From Clostridium_AD sp050717515 (lineage in GTDB: Bacteria > Bacillota > Clostridia > Clostridiales > Clostridiaceae): a stretch of 64,000 nt of DNA. Positions within the stretch are counted from its first letter, which is position 1, and each line of letters opens with the position of its first letter. Where the stretch lies: positions 62,001 to 126,000 of the forward strand of contig NZ_JBOITL010000026.1 of NCBI RefSeq assembly GCF_050717515.1. The letters are read 5' to 3'. Both the position numbers and the translations under genes were made by a program. A model generated the notes under the pieces. The model ran no database searches, had not been told where the DNA came from, and saw only the letters and a program-made list of their open reading frames with translations. This document shows positions 51,650 to 60,355 of this stretch, piece after piece.

Positions 51650-52294
51650 ATGAATTTCAACAAAATAATTACTGAACTTACCAAAAGTCCTACTGCTATT
51701 TTTGCACTATTAGGGGTGCTTTTATTAATTATTGCACTACTTAAAATTAGAAAAATTAAATTAACTACAAGAGTGATAACTTTAATTGGTATGTCTATTG
51801 CGCTAGCTACTGTATTACAATTTATCACCATTTTAAAAATGCCTCAAGGAGGTAGCGTTACCGCAGGAAGTATGATTCCTATAATACTTATAGCTTTTTT
51901 TTATGGTCCTGAAGTTGGATTTTTAACAGGATTTTTATTTGGAATCATTAACTTTATGGTTAGCCCCATTGCAGTCCATCCTGTGCAAGTACTATTTGAC
52001 TATCCACTTCCGTTTATGGCTATTGGAATAGTTGGATATTTTAAAGAATTTAATATTAAAGGAATACTTGGTGGAGTAGTAATAGCAATGTTTGCAAGAT
52101 TTGCATGCCATTTTATATCTGGGATGGTGTTTTTCGGAAGTTATGCTCCGGAAGGAGTTTCTGCTTATGTATACTCCTTTGGATATAACGCTTCATACAT
52201 GAGTGTAGAAACCATTATTACCTGTGTGATTATTGGAATTCTACCTTTGAAACGTTTGTCAAAGTTGGTGCTAAATAACAGCTATGAAATGTAA
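51650..52294 (+). CDS. thiT: Energy-coupled thiamine transporter ThiT
   Basis: A 214-residue membrane S component of an ECF transporter for thiamine. The region MPQGGSVTAGSMIPIILIAF (about 64-83) is the ThiT family pattern, followed by GPEVGFLTGFLFGIINF and the thiamine-contact RFACHFISGMVFFGSYAPEG segment with Trp/His/Tyr-type residues. A first hydrophobic segment of about 25 residues precedes the usual ThiT core. AGGAGG lies before the ATG. The TPP riboswitch upstream supports the substrate. Confidence 0.96.
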   Translation: MNFNKIITELTKSPTAIFALLGVLLLIIALLKIRKIKLTTRVITLIGMSIALATVLQFITILKMPQGGSVTAGSMIPIILIAFFYGPEVGFLTGFLFGIINFMVSPIAVHPVQVLFDYPLPFMAIGIVGYFKEFNIKGILGGVVIAMFARFACHFISGMVFFGSYAPEGVSAYVYSFGYNASYMSVETIITCVIIGILPLKRLSKLVLNNSYEM

Positions 52295-52320
52295 TAAATA
52301 TAATTTAATTGTAGAAAGTG

Positions 52321-52356
52321 AAATTGGCCTGTGGTAAATCCACAAGCCAATTTTTT
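52321..52356 (+). terminator. Terminator of thiT
   Basis: AATTGGC-GTGG pairs with CCAC-GCCAATT around TAAAT, then TTTTT. Confidence 0.88.
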
Positions 52357-52430
52357 ACGTATTTTGATAATCAGCAACAAAAATTAAAAATAGGGGTAAA
52401 GCGCTACGAGATTCAAACGGCATGATTAAA

Positions 52431-53852
52431 TCACTGCAAATAACAAATAATTGGAGTGCCCACATCAATATTATTAAATATCGTAGTTGCTAATTTGCTA
52501 GGTGCATTTATACAACCATGAGAACCATTTGTCAAATATATACTTCCGCCAAACGCAGTTCTCCCTGAATCATGTATTCCGATTCCATTATTAAAGGGCA
52601 TAAAAACATTTACAGGCACACTGTATCCTTCTCCATTTAACATGTAATTTTTTTCTTTGTATTTTAGTTTATAAACACCTGTTGGTGTAGAATTTTTTTT
52701 GCTTACATCACCAGTAACCACATCTCCTTCAATAATAAGAGAACTGTTCTTATAAAACCATAAATGCTGTTTTGTCATATTAATTTCCACATAGGTATTC
52801 CCAATATCATTAATATTATGAGATATAGCGGTTTGGAGATAGCGTGGTTCCTTTGCTATGGATCGTCCCCCTTTTATAGCCATAATTAAATCTTTAACTT
52901 CCCCTTTACGGTCAACTAACCATCCATAATTTCCACCATTGACTTTTATGGTTGTTCTCAGCGATGTAACAAATTCTCTTTGCTTACCAAATGTTTCATA
53001 ATTATTGTCTAGTTTATTTAGATAATCTTTCATTTCATTTTCAGCAAATAAAATTTCAAGGTTTTCGTTTACTGTAAGCCATTTATGTATTGTAGAACCA
53101 TCTAAAACTTCATTGCCACCATTAAAGGTATAAGTGATTTTTGAAGCTAAATATTTATTTAGCAAAGATTTAGTGGCTATAATTTCTTTGGAACTTAAAG
53201 TATATTTGGGATTAACGTAGTTATTTGACCTCTCCAAATTTACTATTGCATCTCCTTTGAGAATTGCATCTGCTATATTTGAATATAAAGTCTTGCTATC
53301 TACTTTATTACCCATGACTTCATTTACAATCACATAGTTCTTATCTAAATATTTAAAGCTAGCATTTTGAGGTTCAATTACTTTCTTACTATCAAAACAA
53401 GAGAGTTTATCAAAACATTCTTTTAAGAGGTTTTCATCATAGGTCACCATACCATATATTTTAGTAGATTTTTGATTGAAAAGCCCATGAATCCACTTAA
53501 AAGAATTCTGACTGTCTTTTAAAACTTGAATTTTATCCTTTGCATTATATTTAAGGCCAATGTCATCCGCCATGATTTGTTCTTTAACACCGTTTCGTTC
53601 TTGAAGTTCTAGTGTGTATGTTTCGCTTTTTAATAATATTGCTTTATTTAATTCCTCTACTGTTTTACCAGAAGCATTAATGCCATTAATTACAGAACCA
53701 AAATAAAAATGAGTTCTAAAATATATTGACATACCTAAATATAGAACAAGGAAAATAGAAAAAGAAATTATAATAACTTTCATAGTTTTTTGGCATTTAA
53801 TAATTTTTATTTTAGTCATAGATTTGCTGCTTTTAATTGGTTGTATTTCCAT
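52431..53852 (-). CDS. L,D-transpeptidase with peptidoglycan-binding region
   Basis: A 473-residue membrane-anchored cell-wall enzyme. A basic N terminus is followed by one transmembrane helix (about residues 26-46), then two beta-rich PG-binding-like parts (about 55-320) and a C-terminal YkuD catalytic domain (about 345-473). The catalytic motif is complete: HDSGRTAFGG and SHGCINAP, with Cys as nucleophile. It crosslinks or modifies peptidoglycan outside the cell. The ATG follows AGAGGTG. It is a single-gene unit, divergent from the GntR operon. Confidence 0.93.
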   Translation of the reverse strand: MEIQPIKSSKSMTKIKIIKCQKTMKVIIISFSIFLVLYLGMSIYFRTHFYFGSVINGINASGKTVEELNKAILLKSETYTLELQERNGVKEQIMADDIGLKYNAKDKIQVLKDSQNSFKWIHGLFNQKSTKIYGMVTYDENLLKECFDKLSCFDSKKVIEPQNASFKYLDKNYVIVNEVMGNKVDSKTLYSNIADAILKGDAIVNLERSNNYVNPKYTLSSKEIIATKSLLNKYLASKITYTFNGGNEVLDGSTIHKWLTVNENLEILFAENEMKDYLNKLDNNYETFGKQREFVTSLRTTIKVNGGNYGWLVDRKGEVKDLIMAIKGGRSIAKEPRYLQTAISHNINDIGNTYVEINMTKQHLWFYKNSSLIIEGDVVTGDVSKKNSTPTGVYKLKYKEKNYMLNGEGYSVPVNVFMPFNNGIGIHDSGRTAFGGSIYLTNGSHGCINAPSKLATTIFNNIDVGTPIICYLQ

Positions 53853-54155
53853 GAGACACCTCTTTTAATGTAATTTAGATTTTTCTGTATATCCTTACAG
53901 GTGTAAAATCTTTTTTCTAACCACTGAATTTTCCTCCATTTTCGTTATAATCTTATTGTAACAAAAACTTTTCACAAAATTATATACAAATGTCACAATT
54001 TTGTAAATTGTATATAGAAAATTTAATAGAAAAAAATAAACTACAGTTTTTTCAATTATAACTAAAATAAACCAATTTACTATTGACAAGGAAGAAATTA
54101 GGTTGTATAGTTAGTTACATAAGTAATGAACCAATTAAGTAAAGAGGGTGATATT
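53853..54155. other. Divergent intergenic region between L,D-transpeptidase and GntR operon
   Basis: AT-rich spacer. Its right part holds the GntR-operon promoter and a TTAC-GTAA operator-like repeat. The left part should hold the L,D-transpeptidase promoter but I find no convincing -35/-10 pair. No gene supported. Confidence 0.5.
54083..54111 (+). promoter_or_regulatory. Promoter of the GntR-ABC operon
   Basis: TTGACA (54083-54088), 17 bases, TATAGT (54106-54111). A TTAC-ATAA-GTAA repeat (54115-54126) lies at the start point and may be the autoregulatory site. Confidence 0.75.
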
Positions 54156-54518
54156 GTGAAATTAGATTTTAATAATGATGTACCTATATATATGCAGATT
54201 GCCAGGGCTATTGAAGATAAGATTCTTAAGGGAATTTTTGAGGAAGAAACTGCAATTCCATCTACAACAGAAATATCTGTTAAGTATAAAATAAATCCTG
54301 CTACAGTAGCTAAAGGGTTTAATTTACTTGTAGATGAAGAAATCATATATAAAAAGAGGGGCGTTGGTATGTTTGTTGTAACTGGAGGTAAAGAAAAGTT
54401 AATGGGAAAAAGAAAAGAAAATTTTTATAAGAACTATATAGTCTCTTTAATAGAAGAAGCTAAGAAATTAGATATTTCAAGCAGTGATATTATTAAAATG
54501 ATTGAAAGGGGTATTTAA
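54156..54518 (+). CDS. GntR family regulator, YtrA subfamily
   Basis: A 120-residue regulator made of one winged helix-turn-helix (about 8-76, IYMQIARAIEDKILKGIF and IPSTTEISVKYKINPATVAK) and a short helical tail, the YtrA form that lacks a large ligand domain. The GTG at 54156 has AGAGGGTG at good spacing; the ATG at 54126 would put the operator repeat inside the gene. Regulators of this type repress their own ABC operon and respond to cell-envelope stress in several Firmicutes. Confidence 0.9.
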   Translation: MKLDFNNDVPIYMQIARAIEDKILKGIFEEETAIPSTTEISVKYKINPATVAKGFNLLVDEEIIYKKRGVGMFVVTGGKEKLMGKRKENFYKNYIVSLIEEAKKLDISSSDIIKMIERGI

Positions 54519-54519
54519 T

Positions 54520-55407
54520 ATGGCTACAATAAAGCTTTTAAATGTAAGTAAAAAATATGGGGATATTTTTGCATTAGATAATATATCGTTAACTATAGAA
54601 GAAAATAAAATTTATGGGTTACTCGGAAGGAATGGAGCAGGAAAGACAACTCTTTTAAATGTTATTAATAATAGAATTTTCACGGATTACGGGATTATTT
54701 CTATAGAAAATGAAAACTTGTCAGAAGATAAAAAGGGCCTAGGAAATATTTATTTTATGACAGAGCAAACCTTATACCCACAGGCTATGAAAGTAAAAGA
54801 GCTTTTTAATTGGACGGAAGAATTTTATCCTAACTTTGATAGGCCCTATGCATTAGAGCTTTCTAAAAAATTTGGATTAAATATAAATAAAAAGATTAAG
54901 GAACTATCAACGGGGTATTCGTCCATATGCAAAATTATAAATACAATGGCATCAGGTGCAGAAATTTTAATGTTCGACGAGCCAGTTTTGGGACTCGATG
55001 CCAATCATAGAGAAATGTTTTATAGTGAACTTATGGAAAGTTATATAGAAAAGCCTAAGACCATTATACTGTCTACTCATATTATAGAAGAAGTTGCACA
55101 ATTATTAGAAAAGATAGTTATCCTTAAGGATGGTAAAATAATTAATGATGAAAGTGTTGAAGCATTATTGGCTAAATGCTACTGTGTATCTGGGTTAAAT
55201 AAAAATATAGATGAGTATATTAAAGATAAGAATTGTATAAGTATAGATGAAATGTCATCTTTTAAATCAGCCGTTATAATGGGGGAAAATGGTGATAAGG
55301 AAGTGAAACAGCAGAAAAAATTAGATTTAGAAGTATCAAAGGTTGAGCTTCAAAAACTATTTATTCATTTGACCAATGAAGGGGGAGGAAACAATGAAAA
55401 GTTATAA
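54520..55407 (+). CDS. ABC transporter ATPase (YtrB/BcrA type)
   Basis: A 295-residue ATPase with Walker A GRNGAGKTT (about 37-45), a divergent signature LSTGYSSICKI, Walker B ILMFDEPVLGLD and H-loop STHIIEEV. The C-terminal 80 residues form an extension common in this exporter group. The ATG at 54520 follows AAAGGGG directly after the regulator gene. It overlaps the permease gene by 14 bases. Role in defence against antibiotics or in envelope stress is inferred from the YtrA-type regulator. Confidence 0.9.
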   Translation: MATIKLLNVSKKYGDIFALDNISLTIEENKIYGLLGRNGAGKTTLLNVINNRIFTDYGIISIENENLSEDKKGLGNIYFMTEQTLYPQAMKVKELFNWTEEFYPNFDRPYALELSKKFGLNINKKIKELSTGYSSICKIINTMASGAEILMFDEPVLGLDANHREMFYSELMESYIEKPKTIILSTHIIEEVAQLLEKIVILKDGKIINDESVEALLAKCYCVSGLNKNIDEYIKDKNCISIDEMSSFKSAVIMGENGDKEVKQQKKLDLEVSKVELQKLFIHLTNEGGGNNEKL

Positions 55408-56143
55408 ACTTGCTAAATATAATATTATAATCAGTCTTAAAGCAATAATAATTTATTATTGCATTCTGATAGCTGTAATGACAAGCATAACTTTGATAAG
55501 TGAATTTTATGGAGGAAATACTAGTGCATCTGGGATTGAGTTTTCATCCATGATATTTTTATTAGTCCTAGGGTTAAACTTTTTCAAAGAAAATTTTTAT
55601 TTCGCCCAAGCTAATAATATTTCTAGAGAAGATTATTTTAAATCTGTAGTAATAGCTATTTTGCCAACAGCTTTAGGTATGTCTATGATTGATGTAATAA
55701 TAAATAGAGTTTATAATGTATTTGCGCCAGGTCCAACAATGTATGATATGAGCTATAATAACTTTACTGGTATCTATCTAAATAAAGAAGTATGGATACA
55801 AAGTAATAGCATAGGAACACTATTTGGAACAGTTACCTTTTTATTTGCTTTTTATATTGTAGCGTTTGCAATAGGGTTATTAATAACTTTGATATATTCC
55901 AAATGTAATAAAATAATGAAAATTTTAGTATCTTTAAGCCCATTAGTTATTGCGGCTATATTGGGAAATATTTCTTATAATTCTCCTGAGTTTGGAAAAA
56001 AAGTAGCAATTTTTGTTGATAATATATTTGGAATAAGCACAAGGAACTCTTATATTGCTGTAATGACATTTATATGTTTATTTCTAATAGTAATGTTTTT
56101 TGTTTATATGCTTGTTAGAAGAGCAGTGGTTAAAAAAGTTTAA
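55394..56143 (+). CDS. ABC-2 type membrane subunit
   Basis: A 249-residue membrane protein with about six hydrophobic segments (near residues 18-40, 52-68, 92-115, 145-170, 178-196 and 215-240). No strong motif, but size, topology and place after the ATPase fit the permease of a YtrB-like exporter. The ATG at 55394 follows GGGGGAGG at ideal spacing; ATG 55376 is upstream of that site and rejected. The start lies within the ATPase gene, so both are coupled. Confidence 0.82.
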   Translation: MKSYKLAKYNIIISLKAIIIYYCILIAVMTSITLISEFYGGNTSASGIEFSSMIFLLVLGLNFFKENFYFAQANNISREDYFKSVVIAILPTALGMSMIDVIINRVYNVFAPGPTMYDMSYNNFTGIYLNKEVWIQSNSIGTLFGTVTFLFAFYIVAFAIGLLITLIYSKCNKIMKILVSLSPLVIAAILGNISYNSPEFGKKVAIFVDNIFGISTRNSYIAVMTFICLFLIVMFFVYMLVRRAVVKKV

Positions 56144-56151
56144 GGCAATAA

Positions 56152-56222
56152 AATGTACCATTTCTATCCACTATAGTTTAATCAATTAAATTATAATGGA
56201 TAAATTGAGGTGGTACCTTTTA
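56152..56222 (+). terminator. Long imperfect hairpin after the ABC operon
   Basis: TGTACCA and TGGTACC form the base, TATCCA and TGGATA plus TTTAA/TTAAA the upper part, and CTTTTATA follows. Confidence 0.55.
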
Positions 56223-56303
56223 TATTAGAGTTGTAAACAATTACTCCATAGTATATAATTTATTTAGGATAAAAAGTTATATAATATATTAGGGGGTTGT
56301 GCT

Positions 56304-56687
56304 GTGGCATCAGTAAATTTCAATAAGGTTTTTAATTTTTATGAGGAAATTCCAATATCGGATACACTAAAATCATTTATTTCTCCAAATGAAAAAGTAT
56401 GTTTTGTTGTTAAAACAGTAAGAGATATGGCTGTTTTTACTGATAAACGTATTCTGGTTGCTGATAAACAGGGATCTACAGGCAAAAAAGTTGAATATTA
56501 TACTATACCTTTTAAAAGTATTATTACTTATGCAGTTGAAACAGAAGGTACATTTGATTTAGGTCCAGAAATAAAACTAATATTAGCTGGTGGAGTGACA
56601 ATAGAACTAAAGTTTATGGAGAGTAAAAATATGGACCAACTATTATTAAGAGTATATAATTTAATAAATAATTTCATTATAAATTAG
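56304..56687 (+). CDS. Bacterial PH-domain protein
   Basis: A 127-residue soluble protein with the fold of bacterial pleckstrin-homology proteins (bPH family): beta strands such as VCFVVKTVRDMAVFTDKRILVAD, then KVEYYTIPFKSIITYAVE, and a final helix QLLLRVYNLINNFI. The TDKRILV pattern is typical of this family. Function is not known. The GTG start has a GGGGGTTG site about nine bases before it. Confidence 0.8.
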   Translation: MASVNFNKVFNFYEEIPISDTLKSFISPNEKVCFVVKTVRDMAVFTDKRILVADKQGSTGKKVEYYTIPFKSIITYAVETEGTFDLGPEIKLILAGGVTIELKFMESKNMDQLLLRVYNLINNFIIN

Positions 56688-56740
56688 AGTACATAGAAAT
56701 TTTAAGCACTTTAAATAGATTAGGTGTGAAGGAGACAAAA

Positions 56741-57493
56741 ATGGAAAAGGATAAAAAAATAGCAGTTTTGATTGATGCTGACAATGTATCTGATAAATAT
56801 ATAAAGTATATAATTGACGAAATTTCAAATCATGGAACACCTACTTATAAAAGAATTTATGGGGATTGGACCAAACCGCAACTAGCATCTTGGAAGAATG
56901 TATTGCTTAATTATTCTATTAGCCCAATTCAACAATATAGCTATACTACAGGCAAAAATTCAACAGATGCAGCCCTTATAATTGATGCCATGGATATACT
57001 CTATTCAAAGAACGTTGATGGTTTTTGCATTGTTTCTAGTGATAGTGATTTTACTAAACTTGCAGCACGCCTAAGAGAAGCTGGTATGTATGTTATTGGC
57101 ATGGGAGAAAGGAAAACTCCTACACCTTTCATCTCAGCTTGTGAGAAATTTAAATATCTTGAGGTATTAGCTTCAATGTCACCAAAACATAACGAAATCA
57201 TTACTGTTAAAGGAATACAAATACAGGAAGAATCAAAACTTGGTATGACAAGTACCGATAAATTAGTAGAAGCTATTAAAACTATTATAACTGAGATTTC
57301 AGATGAAGACGGTTGGGCATTTTTAGGCGAATTAGGTAGCACCCTTAATAAAAGATATCCGGATTTTGATACCAGAAATTATGGGTATACAAAGCTTACA
57401 CCTTTTGTAGCATCTCTAAATCATTTTGAGATTAGATCAACAAAAACTAGCAATCCAAGTATAAGTCTTAAATATATTAGAAATAAAGAATAA
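56741..57493 (+). CDS. NYN-domain ribonuclease-like protein with OST-HTH/LOTUS domain
   Basis: A 250-residue protein with an N-terminal NYN (PIN-like) domain (about 5-150). Acidic residues that would bind metal are in VLIDADNVS, STDAALIIDAMD and SSDSDFTKLA. A C-terminal winged-helix OST-HTH domain (about 175-250, LVEAIKTIITEISDEDGWAF and PDFDTRNYGYTKL) would bind RNA. Such proteins are predicted RNases. AAGGAGA precedes the ATG at 56741; the in-frame GTG at 56726 is less likely. No functional partner nearby. Confidence 0.88.
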   Translation: MEKDKKIAVLIDADNVSDKYIKYIIDEISNHGTPTYKRIYGDWTKPQLASWKNVLLNYSISPIQQYSYTTGKNSTDAALIIDAMDILYSKNVDGFCIVSSDSDFTKLAARLREAGMYVIGMGERKTPTPFISACEKFKYLEVLASMSPKHNEIITVKGIQIQEESKLGMTSTDKLVEAIKTIITEISDEDGWAFLGELGSTLNKRYPDFDTRNYGYTKLTPFVASLNHFEIRSTKTSNPSISLKYIRNKE

Positions 57494-57572
57494 ATTAACC
57501 CTGCAACACTTGATATTTTAAAGTTCATAAGCAAATCGTCAAAAATTTCCTCGAAATTTATAAAATAGCATT

Positions 57573-57613
57573 AAACATACCAAGTATAATTACTTTACCT
57601 GGTATGTTTTTTC
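57573..57613. terminator. Terminator between convergent NYN and DUF2325 genes
   Basis: AAACATACCA and TGGTATGTTT form a 10-bp stem with an 18-base loop, followed by TTTTCT. Confidence 0.75.
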
Positions 57614-57681
57614 TATTTAATTTCATTGCAATTAGGAAAATATGGGAGATGGGAAGTTCGTATTTAATGTCTTTATTTTTA

Positions 57682-57975
57682 TTAAACCTCTATCTCCTTA
57701 ATGTACTTTTGTATTTCTTTTTCCATATGTGTCCATGAACGTTTAGAGAATGCAACTTTCACATTAGATTTCCTTGATTCTTCTTTAACAACCGTTGTTA
57801 ATTGGTGACCTACAAAGTCTACCAGAACCATTACTAAATCTATATTTCGAGGTATTCTGAAATTTTTAGCATCATTTTTTCTACCAGTTATATGTTCTAC
57901 GTCGTTGAATCCATTCTTCATCAGATTTTTAGTAATACTACCAAGATTATCTCCACCTATGAGTAATATTCCCAT
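57682..57975 (-). CDS. DUF2325 domain protein
   Basis: A 97-residue protein that begins GILLIGGDNLGSI, a Rossmann-like glycine-rich strand, with HITGRKNDAKNFRIPRNIDLV later and a Ser-Lys-Arg-Ser-Trp segment near the end (AFSKRSW). These are DUF2325 family features; function unknown. The ATG at 57975 has GGGAG before it. A longer frame upstream would add a run of Ile residues from a trinucleotide repeat and is rejected. Confidence 0.85.
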   Translation of the reverse strand: MGILLIGGDNLGSITKNLMKNGFNDVEHITGRKNDAKNFRIPRNIDLVMVLVDFVGHQLTTVVKEESRKSNVKVAFSKRSWTHMEKEIQKYIKEIEV

Positions 57976-57996
57976 AGTTTCACTCCCTTTTATACA

Positions 57997-58027
<31 letters not shown>

Positions 58028-58056
58028 GTTTTTATAAATATTAACACCGTTTAGAA

Positions 58057-58677
58057 TTAAGTGTTTTTAGGTTCTAAAAATTTTCTTGCTGTATTCATGT
58101 TGTCTACGATATACTGAACTACCACAGGATCAAACATTAATCCTGAATTATTAATTATTTCATTAATGCTTTCTTCAAAACTCATAGACTTTCTATAAGG
58201 TCTATCAGATGTCATAGCATCAATAGAATCGCATACTGCAATTATTCTTGATCCCAGTGGTATATCAATTCCAGATAGTCCTCGTGGATATCCCTTTCCA
58301 TCCCATCTTTCATGGTGATAAAGAACTATTTTACTTATATATTTTAAATTCTTTGATTTACTTAAAATATTAAAGCCTATCTTGGGATGCATTTTTATAT
58401 GTTCCCATTCATGTGGCAATAATTTTTCGGTTTTATTTAAGATTTTATCTGGAACTCCTATTTTACCTATATCATGTAAATGCGCTGCTATATGTATATT
58501 TTCTAATTCAACACCTTTAATTCCTAGCCCTTTTGAAAGTTTATATGAGGTGAATGCAACTCTTTCTGAGTGACCACTTGTATAAGTATCTTTGGCTTCA
58601 AGTGCTGTGACTAAGCTTTCAATTATGTCGTGATATATTTCTTTATCTCTAAATCTAACTAACAAATTTTTGAACAT
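58057..58677 (-). CDS. HD-GYP domain protein
   Basis: A 206-residue single-domain protein of the HD-GYP group, many of which break down cyclic di-GMP. The motifs HLHDIGKIGVPD (about 68-79) and HHERWDGKGYPRGL (about 121-134) are complete, as is the preceding GHSERVA and the later CDSIDAMTSDRPYR. No sensor domain is present. AAGGAGA precedes the ATG. It lies upstream of the DUF2325 gene on the same strand and may share its transcript. Confidence 0.92.
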   Translation of the reverse strand: MFKNLLVRFRDKEIYHDIIESLVTALEAKDTYTSGHSERVAFTSYKLSKGLGIKGVELENIHIAAHLHDIGKIGVPDKILNKTEKLLPHEWEHIKMHPKIGFNILSKSKNLKYISKIVLYHHERWDGKGYPRGLSGIDIPLGSRIIAVCDSIDAMTSDRPYRKSMSFEESINEIINNSGLMFDPVVVQYIVDNMNTARKFLEPKNT

Positions 58678-58797
58678 TTTATATCTCCTTAATCCAATTC
58701 TAAATATTACTTTCTATGTGTATTCATTAACGCCTAGAAAAAAATATTACTATAATTTTAATTGCATTTTTAGATTTAGTTTATACACTACTATATT

Positions 58798-58816
58798 GAT
58801 ATTGATTATCGTTATT
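58798..58816. promoter_or_regulatory. Fur-box-like site in the decayed copy
   Basis: GATATTGATTATCGTTATT matches the Fur consensus GATAATGATTATCATTATC at 16 of 19 positions by eye. It overlaps a preserved TTGATT-N17-TATAAT promoter (58802-58830). Confidence 0.6.
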
Positions 58817-58893
58817 AATTATATTATAATATATTTAAGGTAGGGGTTTTTTAAAATTATTACTATCTTTTTTTAAAATATTAAGGAGATGCT

Positions 58894-58940
58894 ATGAAAA
58901 ATTTACTTAATTACACTTAACCGGCCTTAAATATTTAAAT
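58894..58940 (+). pseudogene. Truncated start of an AraC-family regulator gene
   Basis: After AAGGAGATGCT the frame reads MKNLLNYT and then a stop where the intact gene at 63745 (minus strand) has MKNLLNHTE. The match continues for about 15 bases past the stop and then fades. With the upstream 99 bases, aligned without gaps to the intact gene at about 88 of 99 positions, it is clearly a decayed duplicate in inverted orientation. Confidence 0.8.
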
Positions 58941-59102
58941 ATGAATTCAATAATATGTGTTATGCTTCTCTAATTCTTTTATTTTGTATAGGCTCGGTAA
59001 AGGGGCAGTTTTTTTATTATTTCTGTTGGGAGAGGCCTCCGATTAATTAGAAGAATAAAGATCTACAGGAATTTGCAAAAAAACTACAAAATATCCATAT
59101 TA

Positions 59103-59140
59103 GGCGTCACAAAAAATAAAAGTTTGTGGCGTTTTTACTT
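59103..59140 (+). terminator. Terminator upstream of the Nudix gene
   Basis: GGCGTCACAAA and TTTGTGGCGTT pair around AAATAAAAG, followed by TTTTACTT. It has no intact gene before it on this strand, only the decayed AraC copy. Confidence 0.8.
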
Positions 59141-59281
59141 GTGACGAATTAGGGAAATATGGTGCAGTAAAGCTTGGACTATTCCTATTTTTACTGTTAT
59201 GTTATATAATGGTAACAACGATTGGGAATTGCAAAAAAAATTCACTATAGATTTTAATTTGTTTTAGTAAGGAGATAAAGA

Positions 59282-59740
59282 ATGAGTAAGTGTGAAAAAG
59301 CGATAGTAACAGTTTTGTGTATGCTTTATGATGGAAATAAGATATTACTTCAAGACAGGGTTAAAAAAGATTGGCGTGGAATTACGTTTCCAGGAGGACA
59401 TGTAGAAAAAGAAGAATCATTCGTTCAAGCAGTTATTCGTGAGATGTATGAAGAAACAGGATTAACTATAAGAGAGCCTAAATTATGTGGAGTAAAGCAA
59501 TTTCAAACAGATGAAGATGAACGATATATTGTATTATTGTTTAAGACAGATAAATTTGAAGGTACTTTAATTTCTTCTGATGAAGGAGAAATGAGATGGG
59601 TTGATAGGGACTCAATAAATGATTATACGTTAGTAAATGATTTTATGGATTTATTGAATGTATTTGATTCAGATTGTTATAGTGAGTTTATGTATGAACG
59701 CAACAAAACAGGTGATGATTGGATAATTAGATTATATTAA
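59282..59740 (+). CDS. Nudix hydrolase (MutT-like)
   Basis: A 152-residue Nudix protein that hydrolyses a nucleoside diphosphate derivative. The Nudix box G-x5-E-x7-R-E-x2-E-E-x-G is complete in GGHVEKEESFVQAVI and REMYEETGL (about 38-61). FPGGH before it and the GEMRWVDRDSI stretch later resemble 8-oxo-dGTP diphosphatases of Firmicutes. Substrate cannot be fixed from sequence. AAGGAG lies nine bases before the ATG. Confidence 0.92.
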   Translation: MSKCEKAIVTVLCMLYDGNKILLQDRVKKDWRGITFPGGHVEKEESFVQAVIREMYEETGLTIREPKLCGVKQFQTDEDERYIVLLFKTDKFEGTLISSDEGEMRWVDRDSINDYTLVNDFMDLLNVFDSDCYSEFMYERNKTGDDWIIRLY

Positions 59741-59809
59741 TTATTTATATGAGTAATATATTGAAATGTAAAGATTGCTTATATTTAAAAACCACGGAGG
59801 ATTTTTTTA

Positions 59810-59969
59810 ATGATTTATAATATATTGAAGGAAAATGTGAAAAAGAAAATAGAACTATGATGTACATTAAAAGATTAATTTACCTTCCGGAGCTAAAGAA
59901 GGAGATGCACTTAGTATCGATAATGTTATAATTTCTATAAATTTAAGATTAAGGGATGTGCTAATATGA
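59810..59969 (+). pseudogene. Frameshifted DUF3006-like gene
   Basis: Behind a CGGAGG site an ATG at 59810 opens only 16 codons. Pieces in other frames read EGKCEKENRTMMYIKRLIYL (about 59837-59884) and AKEGDALSIDNVIISIN (about 59894-59944), which together resemble the small DUF3006 proteins with their basic strand, then LP-x-AKEGD and a hydrophobic end. Two single-base shifts would restore one frame. The last frame ends at the start of the next gene. Confidence 0.55.
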
Positions 59970-60355
59970 AAATTGAACATGTAGCTATATGGACTAAAAA
60001 TATTGAAAAATCAAAGAAATTTTATGAGAATTATTTTGATGGCATTTCTGGAGATAAATATATTAATATAAAAAAACATTTTGAATCATATTTTATTAAA
60101 TTTGAATCAGGTGCTAGACTTGAAGTTATGCAGATGCCTACAATCCCTTCCAATTTAAATGATACTATTAACCAATATATTGGTTTAATTCATATTGCTA
60201 TTTCTGTAGGGAGTATTGAAAAAGTCAATAGACTTACCGAAACATTAAAAAATGCAGGGTACAGGGTGGTAAGTGAACCTCGTTATACAGGAGATGGTTA
60301 TTATGAGAGTTGCATTTTGGACCCTGATGGAAATCGAATAGAGATAACAGAATAA
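59966..60355 (+). CDS. VOC family (glyoxalase-like) protein
   Basis: A 129-residue protein with the paired beta-alpha-beta repeats of the vicinal oxygen chelate superfamily. Metal ligand positions are visible: His in IEHVAIW (residue 4), Glu in ARLEVMQM, His in IHIAISV and Glu near the end in NRIEITE. This is the layout of glyoxalase I and dioxygenase relatives. The specific reaction is unknown. AAGGGATG precedes the ATG. It follows a broken gene, and a strong terminator lies downstream. Confidence 0.87.
   Translation: MKIEHVAIWTKNIEKSKKFYENYFDGISGDKYINIKKHFESYFIKFESGARLEVMQMPTIPSNLNDTINQYIGLIHIAISVGSIEKVNRLTETLKNAGYRVVSEPRYTGDGYYESCILDPDGNRIEITE

Larger units (their letters stand above)
58678..59281. 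other. 604-bp intergenic region with a decayed AraC gene start
   Basis: Left part: AT-rich upstream DNA of the HD-GYP gene. Middle: a copy of the promoter and start of the AraC-type gene found at 63745 on the other strand, now broken. Right: a terminator at 59103-59140 and the upstream DNA of the Nudix gene. No intact gene. Confidence 0.7.
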
